55,796 nucleotides of DNA from Planctomycetaceae bacterium. GTDB taxonomy: Bacteria; Planctomycetota; Planctomycetia; Pirellulales; Lacipirellulaceae. Each line of letters begins with the position of its first letter. Position 1 is the first letter of the stretch. The stretch is from assembly GCA_002702655.1 (NCBI GenBank), contig PABB01000063.1, positions 1 to 55,796 on the forward strand. Reading direction: 5' to 3'. The notes beneath the pieces are model-generated. The model was not told where the DNA came from. It did not search any database and saw only the letters and a program-made list of their open reading frames with translations. Shown one piece after another: positions 8,407 to 18,327 of the stretch. The position numbers and the translations under genes were made by a program.

Positions 8407-9234
8407 TCAAACACGGGGTAGCTTCTTGCGGGGCGGTTGGTCGTCGGTCAGCGGCGCCGCCGCGGGATCTTCCACATTCGGTGCGATCAGCACTTCCACG
8501 CCCTCGGCGACCAGGCGATCGCGCCAATTCATCGTCAGTTGGTCGTCGACCACGATCCGCGTGATCGAGGAAAACGGCGCGACGAACGCCAGGCTCTGGT
8601 GGCCGAACTTGGTGCTGTCGATCACGGCCAGCACCTCCTCGGCCGATTCGAGCATCGCCTGCTCGGCCGCGGCCGTGGACAAGTTGCTGTTGAACAGCCC
8701 GCGCTCGTTCACGCCCGCGGCGCTGATCACGGCCCGCCGCACGTGCAGCGAACGGATCATCTCCTCGGCGTGCGGTCCTTGCACGGTGCCCGAGCGGCCA
8801 TGCACGTAACCGCCGATGACGATCAGGTCGGCGCCCACCGTCGAGCTGAACAGGTTGGCCACCGGCAGTGAGTTGGTCACCACCTGCAGCGGCCGGCCGA
8901 CCAGCAGCCGAGCCAGCTCGTAGGTGGTGCTGCCGCCGTCCAGCAGCACGGTGTCGTTGTCTTCAATCAGTTCGGCCGCGCAACGGGCGATCGAACGTTT
9001 CTTGTTCCATTGGGCCGTTTGCCGCTGCTCGAAATGCGGCAGGTTGGGCGACGGGCCCGTGTAAAACGCCCCGCCGTGAGTGCGTTGGGTCGTGCCCTCT
9101 CGCTCGAGATGCGCCAGGTCGCGACGGATTGTCGATTCCGATACGTCGAGCGCCTTGGCCAACTCCGGCAACGGGGCGAACCCTTGCCGGCGGACCAATT
9201 CCAGGAGCTGCGAGCGTCGGAACTCTGCGGACAT
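8407..9234 (-). CDS. DeoR-family transcriptional regulator
   Basis: A 275-residue DeoR/GlpR regulator. The N-terminal winged helix-turn-helix (about 4-58) includes LPELAKALDVSESTIRRDL and the wing TTQRTHGGAFY. The C-terminal sugar-phosphate sensor carries the family signature DNDTVLLDGGSTTYELARLL. It is the first gene of the microcompartment operon, so it probably represses its own operon and responds to a phosphorylated pathway intermediate. A perfect 12-bp inverted repeat lies 26-57 bp upstream of its start, where an operator is expected. Confidence 0.93.
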   Translation of the reverse strand: MSAEFRRSQLLELVRRQGFAPLPELAKALDVSESTIRRDLAHLEREGTTQRTHGGAFYTGPSPNLPHFEQRQTAQWNKKRSIARCAAELIEDNDTVLLDGGSTTYELARLLVGRPLQVVTNSLPVANLFSSTVGADLIVIGGYVHGRSGTVQGPHAEEMIRSLHVRRAVISAAGVNERGLFNSNLSTAAAEQAMLESAEEVLAVIDSTKFGHQSLAFVAPFSSITRIVVDDQLTMNWRDRLVAEGVEVLIAPNVEDPAAAPLTDDQPPRKKLPRV

Positions 9235-9260
9235 GCGTGCAGGAACGAGTGAGAAGACGG

Positions 9261-9291
9261 TATCTTTCGATCATGATTCGATCGAAAGATA
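9261..9291 (-). promoter_or_regulatory. Predicted operator of the microcompartment operon
   Basis: Positions 9261-9272 (TATCTTTCGATC) and 9280-9291 (GATCGAAAGATA) are perfect inverted repeats of 12 bp with a 7-bp centre. A further AAAGATA half-site sits at 9303-9309, 18 bp from the one at 9285-9291. The location just upstream of the DeoR gene start (9234) fits autoregulation. GAAAG/CTTTC half-sites suit DeoR-family proteins, but the assignment is inferred. Confidence 0.65.
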
Positions 9292-9435
9292 TCGCAAATG
9301 ATAAAGATACGGATTGGCTGTGAAAGTACTTTGTCACAGAAACGCAGTGAAATGCGCAAAACGCGCATTGTCTGCCACGCTGGCGTGGGAGGGCGACGCA
9401 AGCCATTTAGAGAAAAGAGTTTGCGGCGACGCGAG

Positions 9436-10086
9436 TCAGTCGCGGCCGCGGCGGGCGGCGATCCGCACCCGGCGGCCATCCAGGGCGATCCGCCCCCGGG
9501 CGAGCATCCGCAGCACGTGCGGGTAAGCCTCTTTCTCGGTCTCGAACACCCGCGCGGCCAGCGTGTCGGCCGTATCGTCGTCGAACACAGGGACCGGCTG
9601 CTGCCAGATGATCGGGCCGTTGTCGTACTGGTTGTCGACAAAGTGCACGGTCACCCCGGTCACCTTGGCCCCGTAGTCGAGCACCGCCTGGTGGACGTGA
9701 TGCCCGAACATGCCATGCCCGCAGAACGCGGGAATGAGAGAAGGATGGATATTGAGCACCCGCCCCGCAAAGTCGTCGGGCACGGGCGCCAGCTTCAGAA
9801 AGCCGGCCATGACCACATAATCGACCCCCGCATCCCGGCAGGCGCCAAAGATCGCGTCGCCGTACGCCTGGTCGCTGTCGTACTTGCGGCGGAGGAAGAC
9901 CTCGGAGGGAATATCGGCGTCGCGCGCGAACTGCAGGCCGCCCGCTTTGCCGCTGCTGGAGACGACCAGGCGGACGTCGACCGGCAACTCGCCCGCGGCG
10001 GCGAGGTTGAGCAGATTCTTGAGCGTCCGCCCGCCGCCGGAAATCAGCACGGCGAGTTTCAGCGGCATCCCAGCGGACTCGGCCAT
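9436..10086 (-). CDS. purN: Phosphoribosylglycinamide formyltransferase
   Basis: A 216-residue GAR transformylase that would use 10-formyl-THF to formylate GAR in purine synthesis. The nucleotide-binding N-terminus KLAVLISGGGRTLKNLL and the catalytic region VLNIHPSLIPAFCGHGMFG (Asn, His and the downstream Asp in GVTVHFVDNQYDNG) are intact. The alternative start at 10068 (MPLKLAVL) is equally likely. It is 15 bp downstream of the aspartyl protease gene and probably shares a transcript with it and ileS. Confidence 0.93.
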   Translation of the reverse strand: MAESAGMPLKLAVLISGGGRTLKNLLNLAAAGELPVDVRLVVSSSGKAGGLQFARDADIPSEVFLRRKYDSDQAYGDAIFGACRDAGVDYVVMAGFLKLAPVPDDFAGRVLNIHPSLIPAFCGHGMFGHHVHQAVLDYGAKVTGVTVHFVDNQYDNGPIIWQQPVPVFDDDTADTLAARVFETEKEAYPHVLRMLARGRIALDGRRVRIAARRGRD

Positions 10087-10101
10087 GTCGCAAGCGCCTG
10101 A

Positions 10102-10515
10102 CTACTTGATCTTGCGAACCGGCTGGTCCGGGTGAGCGGGGTTAGGAACGAGTCGCTGGCGAGCACAATCGGCCAGCAGGTCGAGCTTTTCCAAGACGGT
10201 TTGGCCGATCAGCACTTCGTTGCCGAGGATCAGCGCTTCGTCGGTCGTTCTTCGCCCCATGATTTCAAATCGCACGGGGTCGACGATGTCGACGGCCACA
10301 TTCTCTCCATTGGCGAGTTCCGCCATTGTGCGCGAGTCCGACACGAGGCCCAAGTCGTCGGCGATTTGCGGCGGCATCGTGCTGGTGACCGCACCGGTGT
10401 CAATCACGGCGTCGACCTCGTGGCGGCGCACCTTCGCCGGATCGAGATCGCCGCGCAGGGCGAGCTTCTCGTCAACGACGTTAGAGAGCAGCACTTTGAC
10501 GCGAATTTCGCCCAT
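10102..10515 (-). CDS. Retropepsin-like aspartyl protease family protein
   Basis: A protein of about 137 residues with the clan AA signature VDAVIDTGAVTSTMPP (catalytic Asp in DTGA) and the later LIGQTVLEKLDLLAD, which resembles the second hydrophobic motif of single-domain aspartyl proteases. No signal peptide or membrane segment is visible. ATG 10515 (MGEIRVKV) is preferred; an upstream in-frame ATG lies at 10539. It sits between ileS and purN on the same strand. The substrate is unknown, and many such small proteins in bacterial genomes are uncharacterised. Confidence 0.8.
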   Translation of the reverse strand: MGEIRVKVLLSNVVDEKLALRGDLDPAKVRRHEVDAVIDTGAVTSTMPPQIADDLGLVSDSRTMAELANGENVAVDIVDPVRFEIMGRRTTDEALILGNEVLIGQTVLEKLDLLADCARQRLVPNPAHPDQPVRKIK

Positions 10516-10546
10516 GCGAGTCGCCTTTTCTTGGTCCACGCGGAAC

Positions 10547-13500
10547 TCAAGCCGTTTCCGCCGTGCCGGTTACGCGAACGTAAAGTTCGGCCTTGTGCCC
10601 CGAAACTTCGATCGCACTTGATTCTACTCCGGGCAGCCTTGAATCGCCAAGTTTCGCCGACAACGTCTCGCCAGCGATGGCGTCACCAAATAACGACAAT
10701 GCGTTCTGCAACTCGGGCGACTCGGTCACCACGGCCACCTCGATGCGGTCGGTAAACTCGCAGCCGATCTCTTTGCGACGATCCTGAATCGCTCGGATGA
10801 GGTCGCGCGACAGCCCCTCGGCGATCAGCTCCTCAGTCAACTCCGTGGCCAGCACCACGACCACGCCCTTGTCGTTGGCGGCGGTCCAGCCCTCGCGGGC
10901 GGTGATGCGGACTTCGACCTCCTCGCCGGTGAGTTCCACGTCGGTGCCGTCGATGGTGAGGTTGATCTTGCCGTTGTCGCGGATGTTGGCCAGCAGTTCG
11001 CTGCCGCTTTGCTTGGCCAGGGCGCCTTTCACTTTGGGCATCAGCTTGCCGAGCTTGGGGCCCAGCAGCTTGAAGTTGGGCAGCACTTCGTGCTCGACAT
11101 ACTTCTCGGGCTGGTCGCTGTACTCGACCGCCTTCACGTTCAGCTCGTCGGCGATCACCGCGGCGTGCTCTTCCAGCCACGCTTGGTGAGTCGTGTCGGC
11201 AAGGATCACCTCGACGCGGGCCAGCGGTTGGCGGACTTTCAGTTCCGCCATGGTGCGGGCCTGCCGGCCGAGCGAGGAAATGTGCCGCACGAGGTTCATC
11301 CGGGCGGACAGCTCCTCGTCGATCGCCGCGGCGTTGCCCGTGGGGTAATCGCACAGGTGAACGCTGTCGGCCACCACCGTGGGGGTGGCTGGGGACGACC
11401 GCAGGGAGCCCCCAGTGGCTGATTCTGGGGGCTGCGCTTCGCTCCGTCCCCAGCCACCCGACGGGGCGAACGGCGCTACGACCAGGTTTTGCCACAAGCT
11501 CTCGGCCAAGAACGGCGTGAAGGGCGCCACCAGCTTGGCCGTGGTGACCAGGCACTCGTACAGCGTCCAGTAGGCGTCGCGTTTGCCGACGTCGGCGGTA
11601 TCCTTGGCCCAGAATCGGTCGCGACTTCGGCGGACGTACCAGTTGGACAACGCGTCGACGAACTCGGTGATCGCGGCACAGGCGGCGAAGTTGTCGTAGG
11701 CGTCCATCCGCTCGACCACGGCCGCGGCGGTGCGGTGCAGTTCGCTGAGGATCCAGCGATCGAGTTCGCTGCGCTGGTCGAGGGGGCGGTAGGTTTTGGC
11801 GGACGCGAGTTGGTCGGGGGTGAGCTGCGCGCCGACTTCGGCCGCGGGCGAGGACGCCGCGGCTCCCGACTTGATCGCTGCGGACAGTTCGGCCGCAGGA
11901 TCAAACCCGTCGATGTTGGCGTAGATCGTGAAGAACGAGTACACGTTCCACAGCCGCAACAGGAACTCGGGCACGCTGTCCTTGATCGCCTGCTCGCTGT
12001 AGCGGATCGAGGTCCACGGCGGCTGGTTGGCGAAAAAGTACCACCGCAGCGCGTCGGCGCCGTACTTGTCGAAGATCTCATTGGGCTCGCGGTAGTTCCG
12101 CTTGCTCTTGGACATCTTCTGCCCGTCCTCGCCCAGCATCAGGCCCAGGACAATGCAGTTGCGGAAGGGGTGAGGGTATTGAGCAATCCCTCCCCAAATC
12201 ATCGTGCTAATAGCGAGTTGTGAATAAAACCACCCGCGCGTTTGGTCGATTGCCTCGGAGATGAAGTCGGCGGGAAATTGACGTGCAAATTGCTCGGCGA
12301 TGGGACCGGATTCCTCGCCCTGGTAGCCCCATTGGGCGAACGGCATGGCGCCCGAGTCGTACCAGCAGTCGATCACTTCGCTGACGCGCCGCATGCGACT
12401 GCCCTTCGTGAACGGCGAATCGTAAGTGACCTCGTCGATATACGGTTTGTGAACCCGCAGGTCCTCGGCGAGGTCCGGGTTTTTCTCTTTTGCTTTGTCG
12501 AACGCATCGGTCCCGGCGACGCCAGGCTTACCAAGCAATTCGTCGTAGCAGCCGATCGCCTCCATCTTGCCCGTCTCTTCGCAAACCCAAATGGGGAGCG
12601 GCGTGCCCCAGAATCGTTCGCGGGAGAGCGCCCAATCAACGTTCGACTCAAGAAACTTACCGAACCGGCCGTCACGGATGTGCTCCGGCAGCCAGTCGAT
12701 CTGCGAGTTGTTCTCCAGCATCGCATCGCGGAACGACGTGGTGCGAATAAACCAACTCTCGCGCGGGTACTGGATCAGCGGATCCTCCTCGGCCCGCCAG
12801 CAGAACGGGTAATCGTGCAGATATTGCTCCTGGTGAAAGAGCAAGCCGCGCTGCTTGAGATCGCGGATGATGTCCTTGTCGCACTCCTTCACCCACCGCC
12901 CGCGGACGAATTCGGGCGCTTCGTCGGTAAACTTGCCGTCGGGGCCGACGCAATTGATGAGCGATGGTAGGTGCGATTGGTCGCTGTCTGTTGGATCGAC
13001 GCGGATCAATTCCTCTCGCCATCTCTGTAATACTTCATAGTCGTCTTCGCCAAAGGCTGGTGCGATGTGGACTAAGCCGGTGCCGCTCTCGGTTGTAACA
13101 AAATCCGCTTCGAGTACTCTCCACTCTGGTGATTCCGGGCTTGGGCCATCTTCGGTTTGACGCGAATGGTACTTGTACGGGCTTCCGAAATTCTCGAATG
13201 GCGGTTCATAGACATGCCCGAACAGGTACTTGCCGGAGTACTTCCGATGAATTGTCAGGTTTCGCTTGGTCTTCGCCGCGATTTGTTCCACCAAGTCTAA
13301 TGCGGCTACCAAATACTCCCCTGTCTCGCTGTCGACAAGTGTTGCGTAGTCGATGGAAGGATTAATGGCGACAAATTGATTGCTAGGGAGCGTCCAAGGC
13401 GTGGTTGTCCAGACGAGCAGCGATACTTGCTGTTTGGGGTCTTCCGCCAATCCTGAATTTGGACCGGCGATCGGGAACTTCACATACACGCTCGGGTCCG

Positions 13501-14104
13501 CCACCTCCCGATACCCTTGCCCCACCTCGCCGCTGCTCAGCGCCGTGCCCCCCTGCGCCCACCACCAGACGATCTTGTGGCCCTTGTACAGCAGGTCGCG
13601 GTCGAACAGGTTTTTCAGGCTCCACCACACGCTCTCGACGTAGCTCTTGTGGTAGGTGACGTACGCGTTTTCCAGGTCGACCCAAAACCCCAGCCGCTCC
13701 GTGAGGCGTTCCCACTCGTTCATGTACCGCCAGACGCTTTGCTGGCAGCGGTGGATGAACGGCTCGACGCCGTAGGCCTCGATCTCTTCCTTGGCGTGGA
13801 TGCCCAGTTCCTTGCAGACCTCCACTTCGACCGGCAGGCCGTGGGTGTCCCAGCCGGCTTTGCGTTCGCAGCGGTAGCCGCGCATGGTCTTGTAGCGGGG
13901 GAAGAGGTCCTTGATCGCGCGGGTCAGGCAGTGGCCCGGGTGGGGCATGCCGTTGGCGGTCGGCGGTCCCTCGTAGAACACGAACGGCGGCGCGGCGGCC
14001 CGCGCGGCGAGCGTCTTGTGGTACGTCTCGTGCTCCTGCCACAGCCGCAGCACCTCGAGTTCGCGGTCGGGAAAGGACTGGCTGTTGTCGACGGCAGGGA
14101 ACAT
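10547..14104 (-). CDS. ileS: Isoleucyl-tRNA synthetase
   Basis: A 1185-residue class I aminoacyl-tRNA synthetase that charges tRNA-Ile. The HIGH-type motif is PHPGH in [15 protein letters not shown] (about 53-67), the editing domain follows, and the KMSKS loop is [13 protein letters not shown]. The length and motif variant match the long eukaryote-like form. An Ala/Ser-rich stretch around residues 740-770 and a Gly/Pro/Ser-rich stretch (about residues 880-910) interrupt the C-terminal anticodon-binding part. The second stretch is encoded by a nested palindrome (11383-11459) that looks like an in-frame repeat insertion between conserved blocks QNLVVAPFA and DSVHLCDYP. Confidence 0.97.
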   Translation of the reverse strand: MFPAVDNSQSFPDRELEVLRLWQEHETYHKTLAARAAAPPFVFYEGPPTANGMPHPGHCLTRAIKDLFPRYKTMRGYRCERKAGWDTHGLPVEVEVCKELGIHAKEEIEAYGVEPFIHRCQQSVWRYMNEWERLTERLGFWVDLENAYVTYHKSYVESVWWSLKNLFDRDLLYKGHKIVWWWAQGGTALSSGEVGQGYREVADPSVYVKFPIAGPNSGLAEDPKQQVSLLVWTTTPWTLPSNQFVAINPSIDYATLVDSETGEYLVAALDLVEQIAAKTKRNLTIHRKYSGKYLFGHVYEPPFENFGSPYKYHSRQTEDGPSPESPEWRVLEADFVTTESGTGLVHIAPAFGEDDYEVLQRWREELIRVDPTDSDQSHLPSLINCVGPDGKFTDEAPEFVRGRWVKECDKDIIRDLKQRGLLFHQEQYLHDYPFCWRAEEDPLIQYPRESWFIRTTSFRDAMLENNSQIDWLPEHIRDGRFGKFLESNVDWALSRERFWGTPLPIWVCEETGKMEAIGCYDELLGKPGVAGTDAFDKAKEKNPDLAEDLRVHKPYIDEVTYDSPFTKGSRMRRVSEVIDCWYDSGAMPFAQWGYQGEESGPIAEQFARQFPADFISEAIDQTRGWFYSQLAISTMIWGGIAQYPHPFRNCIVLGLMLGEDGQKMSKSKRNYREPNEIFDKYGADALRWYFFANQPPWTSIRYSEQAIKDSVPEFLLRLWNVYSFFTIYANIDGFDPAAELSAAIKSGAAASSPAAEVGAQLTPDQLASAKTYRPLDQRSELDRWILSELHRTAAAVVERMDAYDNFAACAAITEFVDALSNWYVRRSRDRFWAKDTADVGKRDAYWTLYECLVTTAKLVAPFTPFLAESLWQNLVVAPFAPSGGWGRSEAQPPESATGGSLRSSPATPTVVADSVHLCDYPTGNAAAIDEELSARMNLVRHISSLGRQARTMAELKVRQPLARVEVILADTTHQAWLEEHAAVIADELNVKAVEYSDQPEKYVEHEVLPNFKLLGPKLGKLMPKVKGALAKQSGSELLANIRDNGKINLTIDGTDVELTGEEVEVRITAREGWTAANDKGVVVVLATELTEELIAEGLSRDLIRAIQDRRKEIGCEFTDRIEVAVVTESPELQNALSLFGDAIAGETLSAKLGDSRLPGVESSAIEVSGHKAELYVRVTGTAETA
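11383..11459. repeat. Nested palindromic element inserted in frame in ileS
   Basis: The outer arms 11383-11397 and 11445-11459 are perfect 15-bp reverse complements (GGGTGGCTGGGGACG). The inner arms 11407-11415 and 11425-11433 are perfect 9-bp complements (AGCCCCCAG). The 77-bp unit encodes a low-complexity Gly/Ser/Pro-rich peptide and keeps the ileS frame. A related unit (GTGGC...GGGGAC / GTCCCCAGCCAC) lies in an intergenic spacer at 45312-45371, so this seems to be a dispersed mobile palindrome. Confidence 0.8.
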
Positions 14105-14430
14105 GGCGAAGCGAGAGGGGAGAGATCGGAGGTCAGAGGGCAGGGGAGTGGGCGGTCGGCAGCGGGCGGTCGGCAGAGTTGGGTATTCAGCCGCGACCTG
14201 GCGAGGTCGCTGGTTGCGCTGCCGCGGCGGTCAGGCGGCGCGGCAAACCCGACAGCGTACCTGAATGGACACTCGCGACCCAGGGGAGGATCGGTGCGCG
14301 AAGGGGGAGGGGGGAAGGCAGAATGCGGAATGGGGAAGGCGGAAGTTGGGGACGAGACGGGCAGAATTGCCCTGGGCCGGAATGGCGAGGGCCGGCCGCA
14401 ACAGATGGGGGGGCGGCGTGGGCGCCGCCG
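14105..14430. other. Intergenic region between ileS and a membrane-protein gene
   Basis: 326 bp without a supported gene. The plus strand is strongly purine-rich (GGGGGAGGGGGGAAGG near 14303) with patches of palindrome (CGGCGGCGTGGGCGCCGCCG near 14411-14430, right after the stop of the membrane protein). The ileS promoter must lie here on the minus strand, but I cannot place it. I see no T-box features. Confidence 0.5.
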
Positions 14431-15504
14431 CTAAGGGGGGCTTGGCTCGTCGGCCATTTCGTCGGCGAGCTGCTTGGCGTCGTGCATTTCTTTGGCGATC
14501 CGGCCGTGGGCCAACACGTAGTACGTGGCCCCCACGGCGGCCATCACGTAGGTCATCGCCCGGTAGGTGATGGCGACCATCGAGCCCTCGCCCAGCGTGC
14601 CGCCGACGGTTTGGAACAGTTGGGCAAAGGCAGTTTCGAACACGCCCAGGCCGCTGGGGGTCAGCGGGATGGCGCCGGCGACCAGGCTCATCGGTCCAAT
14701 CAGCAACGTCGTGCCAAAGTCCAACGGCCGCACCGGCAGGCCGTGCGAGATCAGCCAGAACGCGGTGACCAGCAGCGAGTGCGTGCAGCACGCGACGGCC
14801 AACGCCGCGAACAAATACCGGCGATGATCCCGGTATGCGGCGGCCGCATCGACCAGCCGGGCCAGGGTGCCGCCGACTAGCGGCGCGCGGCTGACCGCGC
14901 GGCGAACTTGGGGGCCCGCGGCCCAGGGGGTCATCAGCCACACCAGCGCGACGGTGCCGACGAGCAGGCAGATCCCCACGGCCCGCGACAGACCGACCAG
15001 CACCGCGTGCTGGGCCGCCAACTCGCTGGCAAACACGGCCGCGGCGCTGGCGACCAGCAGCATGGCGTACAGGCCGACGACGCGATCGATCACCACCGTG
15101 GCGACGGCCTCGGTGCGGCGGCCGGGCTGCTCGCGGGCGACGAACATCGCCTTGAACACGTCGCCGCCGACGCTGCCCAGCGACACCTGGTTGAGCATGA
15201 ATCCCAGCGAGCCCAAGCGGAACGCGTCGCTGAGCGTGAACGGCAAGTGCAGCGCGCGGACCAGCAGGTACCAGCGAACGAAGCTCAGCGAAAAGGCGAC
15301 CAGGATGCACGCCTGGGCGCCGGCGAGATAGCCCCACTGCTTGGGTTCGTGCAGCAGGCGGGTAAAGACGTCGTCGCCACGGAGGTTCCAGACCAAGACC
15401 CCGAGAATGCCGACCGCCAAGGTCAACTTTGCGGCGCCCTTGACCGCTCGCCGGCGATGCATCCGGCGTCGCGACGCTTCGTCGAACGGCACAGCGTGAG
15501 GCAT
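14431..15504 (-). CDS. Lysylphosphatidylglycerol synthase TM-region family membrane protein
   Basis: An integral membrane protein of 357 residues from ATG 15504, with about eight hydrophobic segments (for example LTLAVGILGVLVWNL near 27-41 and YAMLLVASAAAVFASELA). Motifs SLSFVRWYLLVRALHLPF, GDVFKAMFVAREQPGRR and TPSGLGVFETAFAQ are typical of the LPG_synthase_TM/AglD-like (UPF0104) family. That family includes the flippase half of MprF and uncharacterised lipid-linked transporters. The catalytic lysyl-transferase half of MprF is absent. The function is probably lipid transport or flipping; the substrate is unknown. Upstream extensions of the reading frame are low-complexity and lack family character. 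Confidence 0.85.
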   Translation of the reverse strand: MPHAVPFDEASRRRMHRRRAVKGAAKLTLAVGILGVLVWNLRGDDVFTRLLHEPKQWGYLAGAQACILVAFSLSFVRWYLLVRALHLPFTLSDAFRLGSLGFMLNQVSLGSVGGDVFKAMFVAREQPGRRTEAVATVVIDRVVGLYAMLLVASAAAVFASELAAQHAVLVGLSRAVGICLLVGTVALVWLMTPWAAGPQVRRAVSRAPLVGGTLARLVDAAAAYRDHRRYLFAALAVACCTHSLLVTAFWLISHGLPVRPLDFGTTLLIGPMSLVAGAIPLTPSGLGVFETAFAQLFQTVGGTLGEGSMVAITYRAMTYVMAAVGATYYVLAHGRIAKEMHDAKQLADEMADEPSPP

Positions 15505-15937
15505 GGGCGGCAGGCGAGGGGATTTGGGCGATTCTTGTCCGCCGGGGGGGATTTGGGAGAAATCGCTCCGGCGATTGGTCGCCAGTTTGACCGGGCAATG
15601 CGGTTCGGAACAGGCCAGTCTGCCTCTGCCTGGGGGAAATCGGCCCATTCCACCCTGCCGTTACAGACCTCCCAGCTGATGCAAAAGGGCGTTTCTGAGG
15701 GGTGAAAATCCTTTGCAGTTTACCCAGGCCGCATATATTCTGAAGTCATATCGAGGCTCTCTCCCCAAGCTCGCCACCCAGCCCAGCTCATGTGAATTAC
15801 CACGTTCATCGTGCAGGACTCGCGCGGGCGTGCCGGCCATTGGCGCCGTCATCGAGCCAGTTTCAACCCTGCCGCCATCGGCGCGGCGGGCGTCGTACAA
15901 GCCACCTTGTCGTCATAGCCACTTTGGACGTGCTCTC
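15505..15937. other. Intergenic region upstream of the PEP-CTERM gene
   Basis: About 430 bp between divergent genes. It must hold promoters for both, but no convincing -35/-10 pair, RNA gene or repeat was found. A short frame into the PEP-CTERM gene exists from 15713, but its residues before 15938 do not look like a signal peptide. Confidence 0.45.
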
Positions 15938-16555
15938 ATGATTCGATTCGCAATTCAGCGGCGGTGTTTGCTTATCGCGGCGCTCGCTCTGGTCTCGACG
16001 GCTGCTGCAACCCGCGCGTCGGCCAGCTCGCTGGGCGGTTTCGTCTACGTCGATCGCAACGGCGACGGTCAGCTCGCGTTCGCCAACGAGCCCAATCCGG
16101 AGTGGGTCATTCCCGGCGTGACGGTTGAACTCTACTCCCTGGGCGGGACCTCGCCGGCTTTGGTCGCGACGGCCCAGACCAATGACATCGGGCAGTACTC
16201 GTTCGAGAATTTGTCGGCCGGAACCTACGAGCTGCGGCAAACGCAGCCGGTGGAATACGTTGACGGTCTCGACACGCTGGGAACGATCACCGGTTTGATC
16301 GCCGCGCTGGCGCCGGGCACGTTCGACGTGGGCGTGGCAGGCAATGACCTGTTCACCGACATCCTGCTGCCGGAGAATGCCCGTGGCGCGCTTTACAACT
16401 TTGGCGAAGCGGGCATTGCGCCGGCTTACGTGACCAAGCGATTCTTGCTGGGCACGGCGCCGATGCCGCTGTTCCCCCAGGGCGTTCCCGAGCCGATGTC
16501 GGCAGCGCTTGCCGCGATCGGGATTGCGGCGCTGGGGATCGCGCGGCGACGCTGA
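15938..16555 (+). CDS. PEP-CTERM sorted secreted protein with SdrD/B-like domain
   Basis: A 205-residue exported protein. ATG 15938 gives a signal peptide (MIRFAIQRRCLLIAALALVS, cleavage near ASA-S at about 30). A single SdrD B-like or Cna-B-like beta domain follows: GGFVYVDRNGDGQLAF, then PGVTVELYSLGG, GQYSFENLSAGTYELRQTQP. The C-terminus is a PEP-CTERM anchor: VPEPM, a hydrophobic helix AALAAIGIAALGIA, then RRR. Exosortase would process it for surface or matrix display. The function is unknown; such proteins are common in planctomycetes. Confidence 0.88.
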   Translation: MIRFAIQRRCLLIAALALVSTAAATRASASSLGGFVYVDRNGDGQLAFANEPNPEWVIPGVTVELYSLGGTSPALVATAQTNDIGQYSFENLSAGTYELRQTQPVEYVDGLDTLGTITGLIAALAPGTFDVGVAGNDLFTDILLPENARGALYNFGEAGIAPAYVTKRFLLGTAPMPLFPQGVPEPMSAALAAIGIAALGIARRR

Positions 16556-16584
16556 GTCCTGCCGCCGCGGCGATCCTGCGGCCG

Positions 16585-18327
16585 TCAGTACGTGAACTCC
16601 ACGCCAAAATCGAAGCCGTGCGCCAGGACCAGCGAGCTCTGGATGCCGGGGAACGCCGGATCGGGGCCGCCGCCTGCAGAGACGGGCGGCAAATTGCGCG
16701 GATCAACGGCCAGTCCCGGCGGTAAGTGCTCGGCGGCCTGGGCGACGTCGTCCCAAATGATGACGTTGTAACCGGCCTTGGCGGCCCAGTGGTCGGTCAA
16801 CTGGTAACCGAGCCCCAGCCGAAACCGCGGGATGACTGCCGCCCGGTCGTCCTTGTAGACGCCGATATTCGTCACTTCGGACGTGAGCAGTCCGCCGGCC
16901 GAGGTGGCGGACCCGACGCTCGGCACGGTATTGGTGGTGCTGCCGCTGACCGAGACGCTGCGCGAGTTGTTGCCAATTGCCACGGCTGCCAGAGCGTCGA
17001 GCCAGAGATCTTGACGCTGCACCCGCGACTGCAGGCCGATCTCGCCGCCGTTGAAGACGTTGCGAGCGGCGAAGGTGTCATTCAGCATGATGGTCGTCCC
17101 GGGGATCAGCGGCGTGGTCGTCCCGGGCAGGACGGTCAGGTCCTCGTTGATCGCCAACACCGAGTCGTGCTGGTAGTAGCGGTAACCGACCAGCCCCAGC
17201 AGGGTCCACTTGCGGCCGCCGCAGGGTTCGCAGCACTCGGCGAGGCAGGCTTGCAGCGCCACGCCCGCGCCCTGGAAATCCTCGGCCGCCGACACGCCCA
17301 CGCGCCCCGACAGCTCGTTGGGGTTCTCGATGAGCTGGATGTCCTGAGTGCCCGTCTCGGTGTTATAGAAAGGTCGGCCGATGATCAGCCCGGTGTCGGG
17401 GCCGATCGCGCGGCCCCAGCTGTCGCGGCCGGCATCGAAGTAATCGCCGGTCAACGCCCAGCAGCCGCATTCGCCCAAGGCCAGTCCGCCATACAGCCGG
17501 TAGCCGGAGCGCCAGCCGTCGCTGACCGTTTCGTTGCCCACAAGAATGCTGGTGGACGGATCGAACAGCCGACCGGCGTTCGCAATCGGGGTCCCGGCCG
17601 GGCTGGCGGTGACCAGCGGCGGCAGGTCCGAACCGCTCAACTGCCACAGCAGATAGTCGGCGCCAAACCAGTACCGGGCGCCGTTGCGGCCCACCGAGCA
17701 GCAGCTTTCAATGATTCCGCCACAGCACGGATCGTCCGTCAGGCAACTGTCGTCGCAGCAGTCGCCTGCAACGAGACTGCTGCAACTGACGCTAGGCTGG
17801 ATGGCAGAATCGTAGCGAACCAGCGGCGCTAGGCCCGCTGCCGGCGCTGCAGCTTGTTGAGCAGGTTGGTAGGTCGGCGCGGCCGGCTGCTGCGTTGCGG
17901 CAACCGGTTGAGCTTGCTGAACGGGAACGCCTGCCACAGCGGCCAACTGCACGGGGCCGAGCACCGTGGCGGGTTGCTGAATCGGCGCTGCGACAGGAGA
18001 GGCCTGATGCGCAACCACGCCCGCCGTCGCTGGCTGTTGCACGGCAGCCGCATACAGCGAGCCGACTGTTGGCGCCGCGCCGCCAACTGGTGCTGCCGTG
18101 CCGGTTCTGGCCGCGGAATTGAATGCAACTTGCGCCGCGTTGGCCGGCTCGCCATTGTTGGCGTAGCCGTTGGGGACGGCGCCGACGACCGCGCTGTCGC
18201 GGCCTGTGAAAGGGTCGGCCGGCCATTCGCCGACTGCCAAGGCAGCGGTCGAAGTTGACAGCAGAAGCCCCAGGGTAATCGCTGCGCCGACGACCTTTCG
18301 GCGCGCACCGACGCTAAGATTGGACAC
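16585..18327 (-). CDS. BBP7-family outer membrane beta-barrel protein
   Basis: A 580-residue exported protein with signal peptide (VVGAAITLGLLLSTSTAALA, cleavage near 31). An Ala/Gln/Pro-rich linker (about 60-170) carries repeated QQPAT and QQAQPV units. A Cys-rich patch (about 180-215, CCDDSCLTDDPCCGG) precedes the barrel. The latter starts YWFGADYLLWQLSGSDLPPLVTASP, the usual opening of BBP7 proteins of planctomycetes, and ends in FDFGVEFTY with a terminal aromatic residue typical of outer-membrane barrels. It probably sits in the outer membrane. Its role is unknown. Confidence 0.88.
   Translation of the reverse strand: MSNLSVGARRKVVGAAITLGLLLSTSTAALAVGEWPADPFTGRDSAVVGAVPNGYANNGEPANAAQVAFNSAARTGTAAPVGGAAPTVGSLYAAAVQQPATAGVVAHQASPVAAPIQQPATVLGPVQLAAVAGVPVQQAQPVAATQQPAAPTYQPAQQAAAPAAGLAPLVRYDSAIQPSVSCSSLVAGDCCDDSCLTDDPCCGGIIESCCSVGRNGARYWFGADYLLWQLSGSDLPPLVTASPAGTPIANAGRLFDPSTSILVGNETVSDGWRSGYRLYGGLALGECGCWALTGDYFDAGRDSWGRAIGPDTGLIIGRPFYNTETGTQDIQLIENPNELSGRVGVSAAEDFQGAGVALQACLAECCEPCGGRKWTLLGLVGYRYYQHDSVLAINEDLTVLPGTTTPLIPGTTIMLNDTFAARNVFNGGEIGLQSRVQRQDLWLDALAAVAIGNNSRSVSVSGSTTNTVPSVGSATSAGGLLTSEVTNIGVYKDDRAAVIPRFRLGLGYQLTDHWAAKAGYNVIIWDDVAQAAEHLPPGLAVDPRNLPPVSAGGGPDPAFPGIQSSLVLAHGFDFGVEFTY

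Noticed and set aside
14105-14430. Possible T-box or other leader before ileS
   Set aside because: No T-box consensus, specifier loop or terminator/antiterminator pair was found; the tract is just purine-rich.
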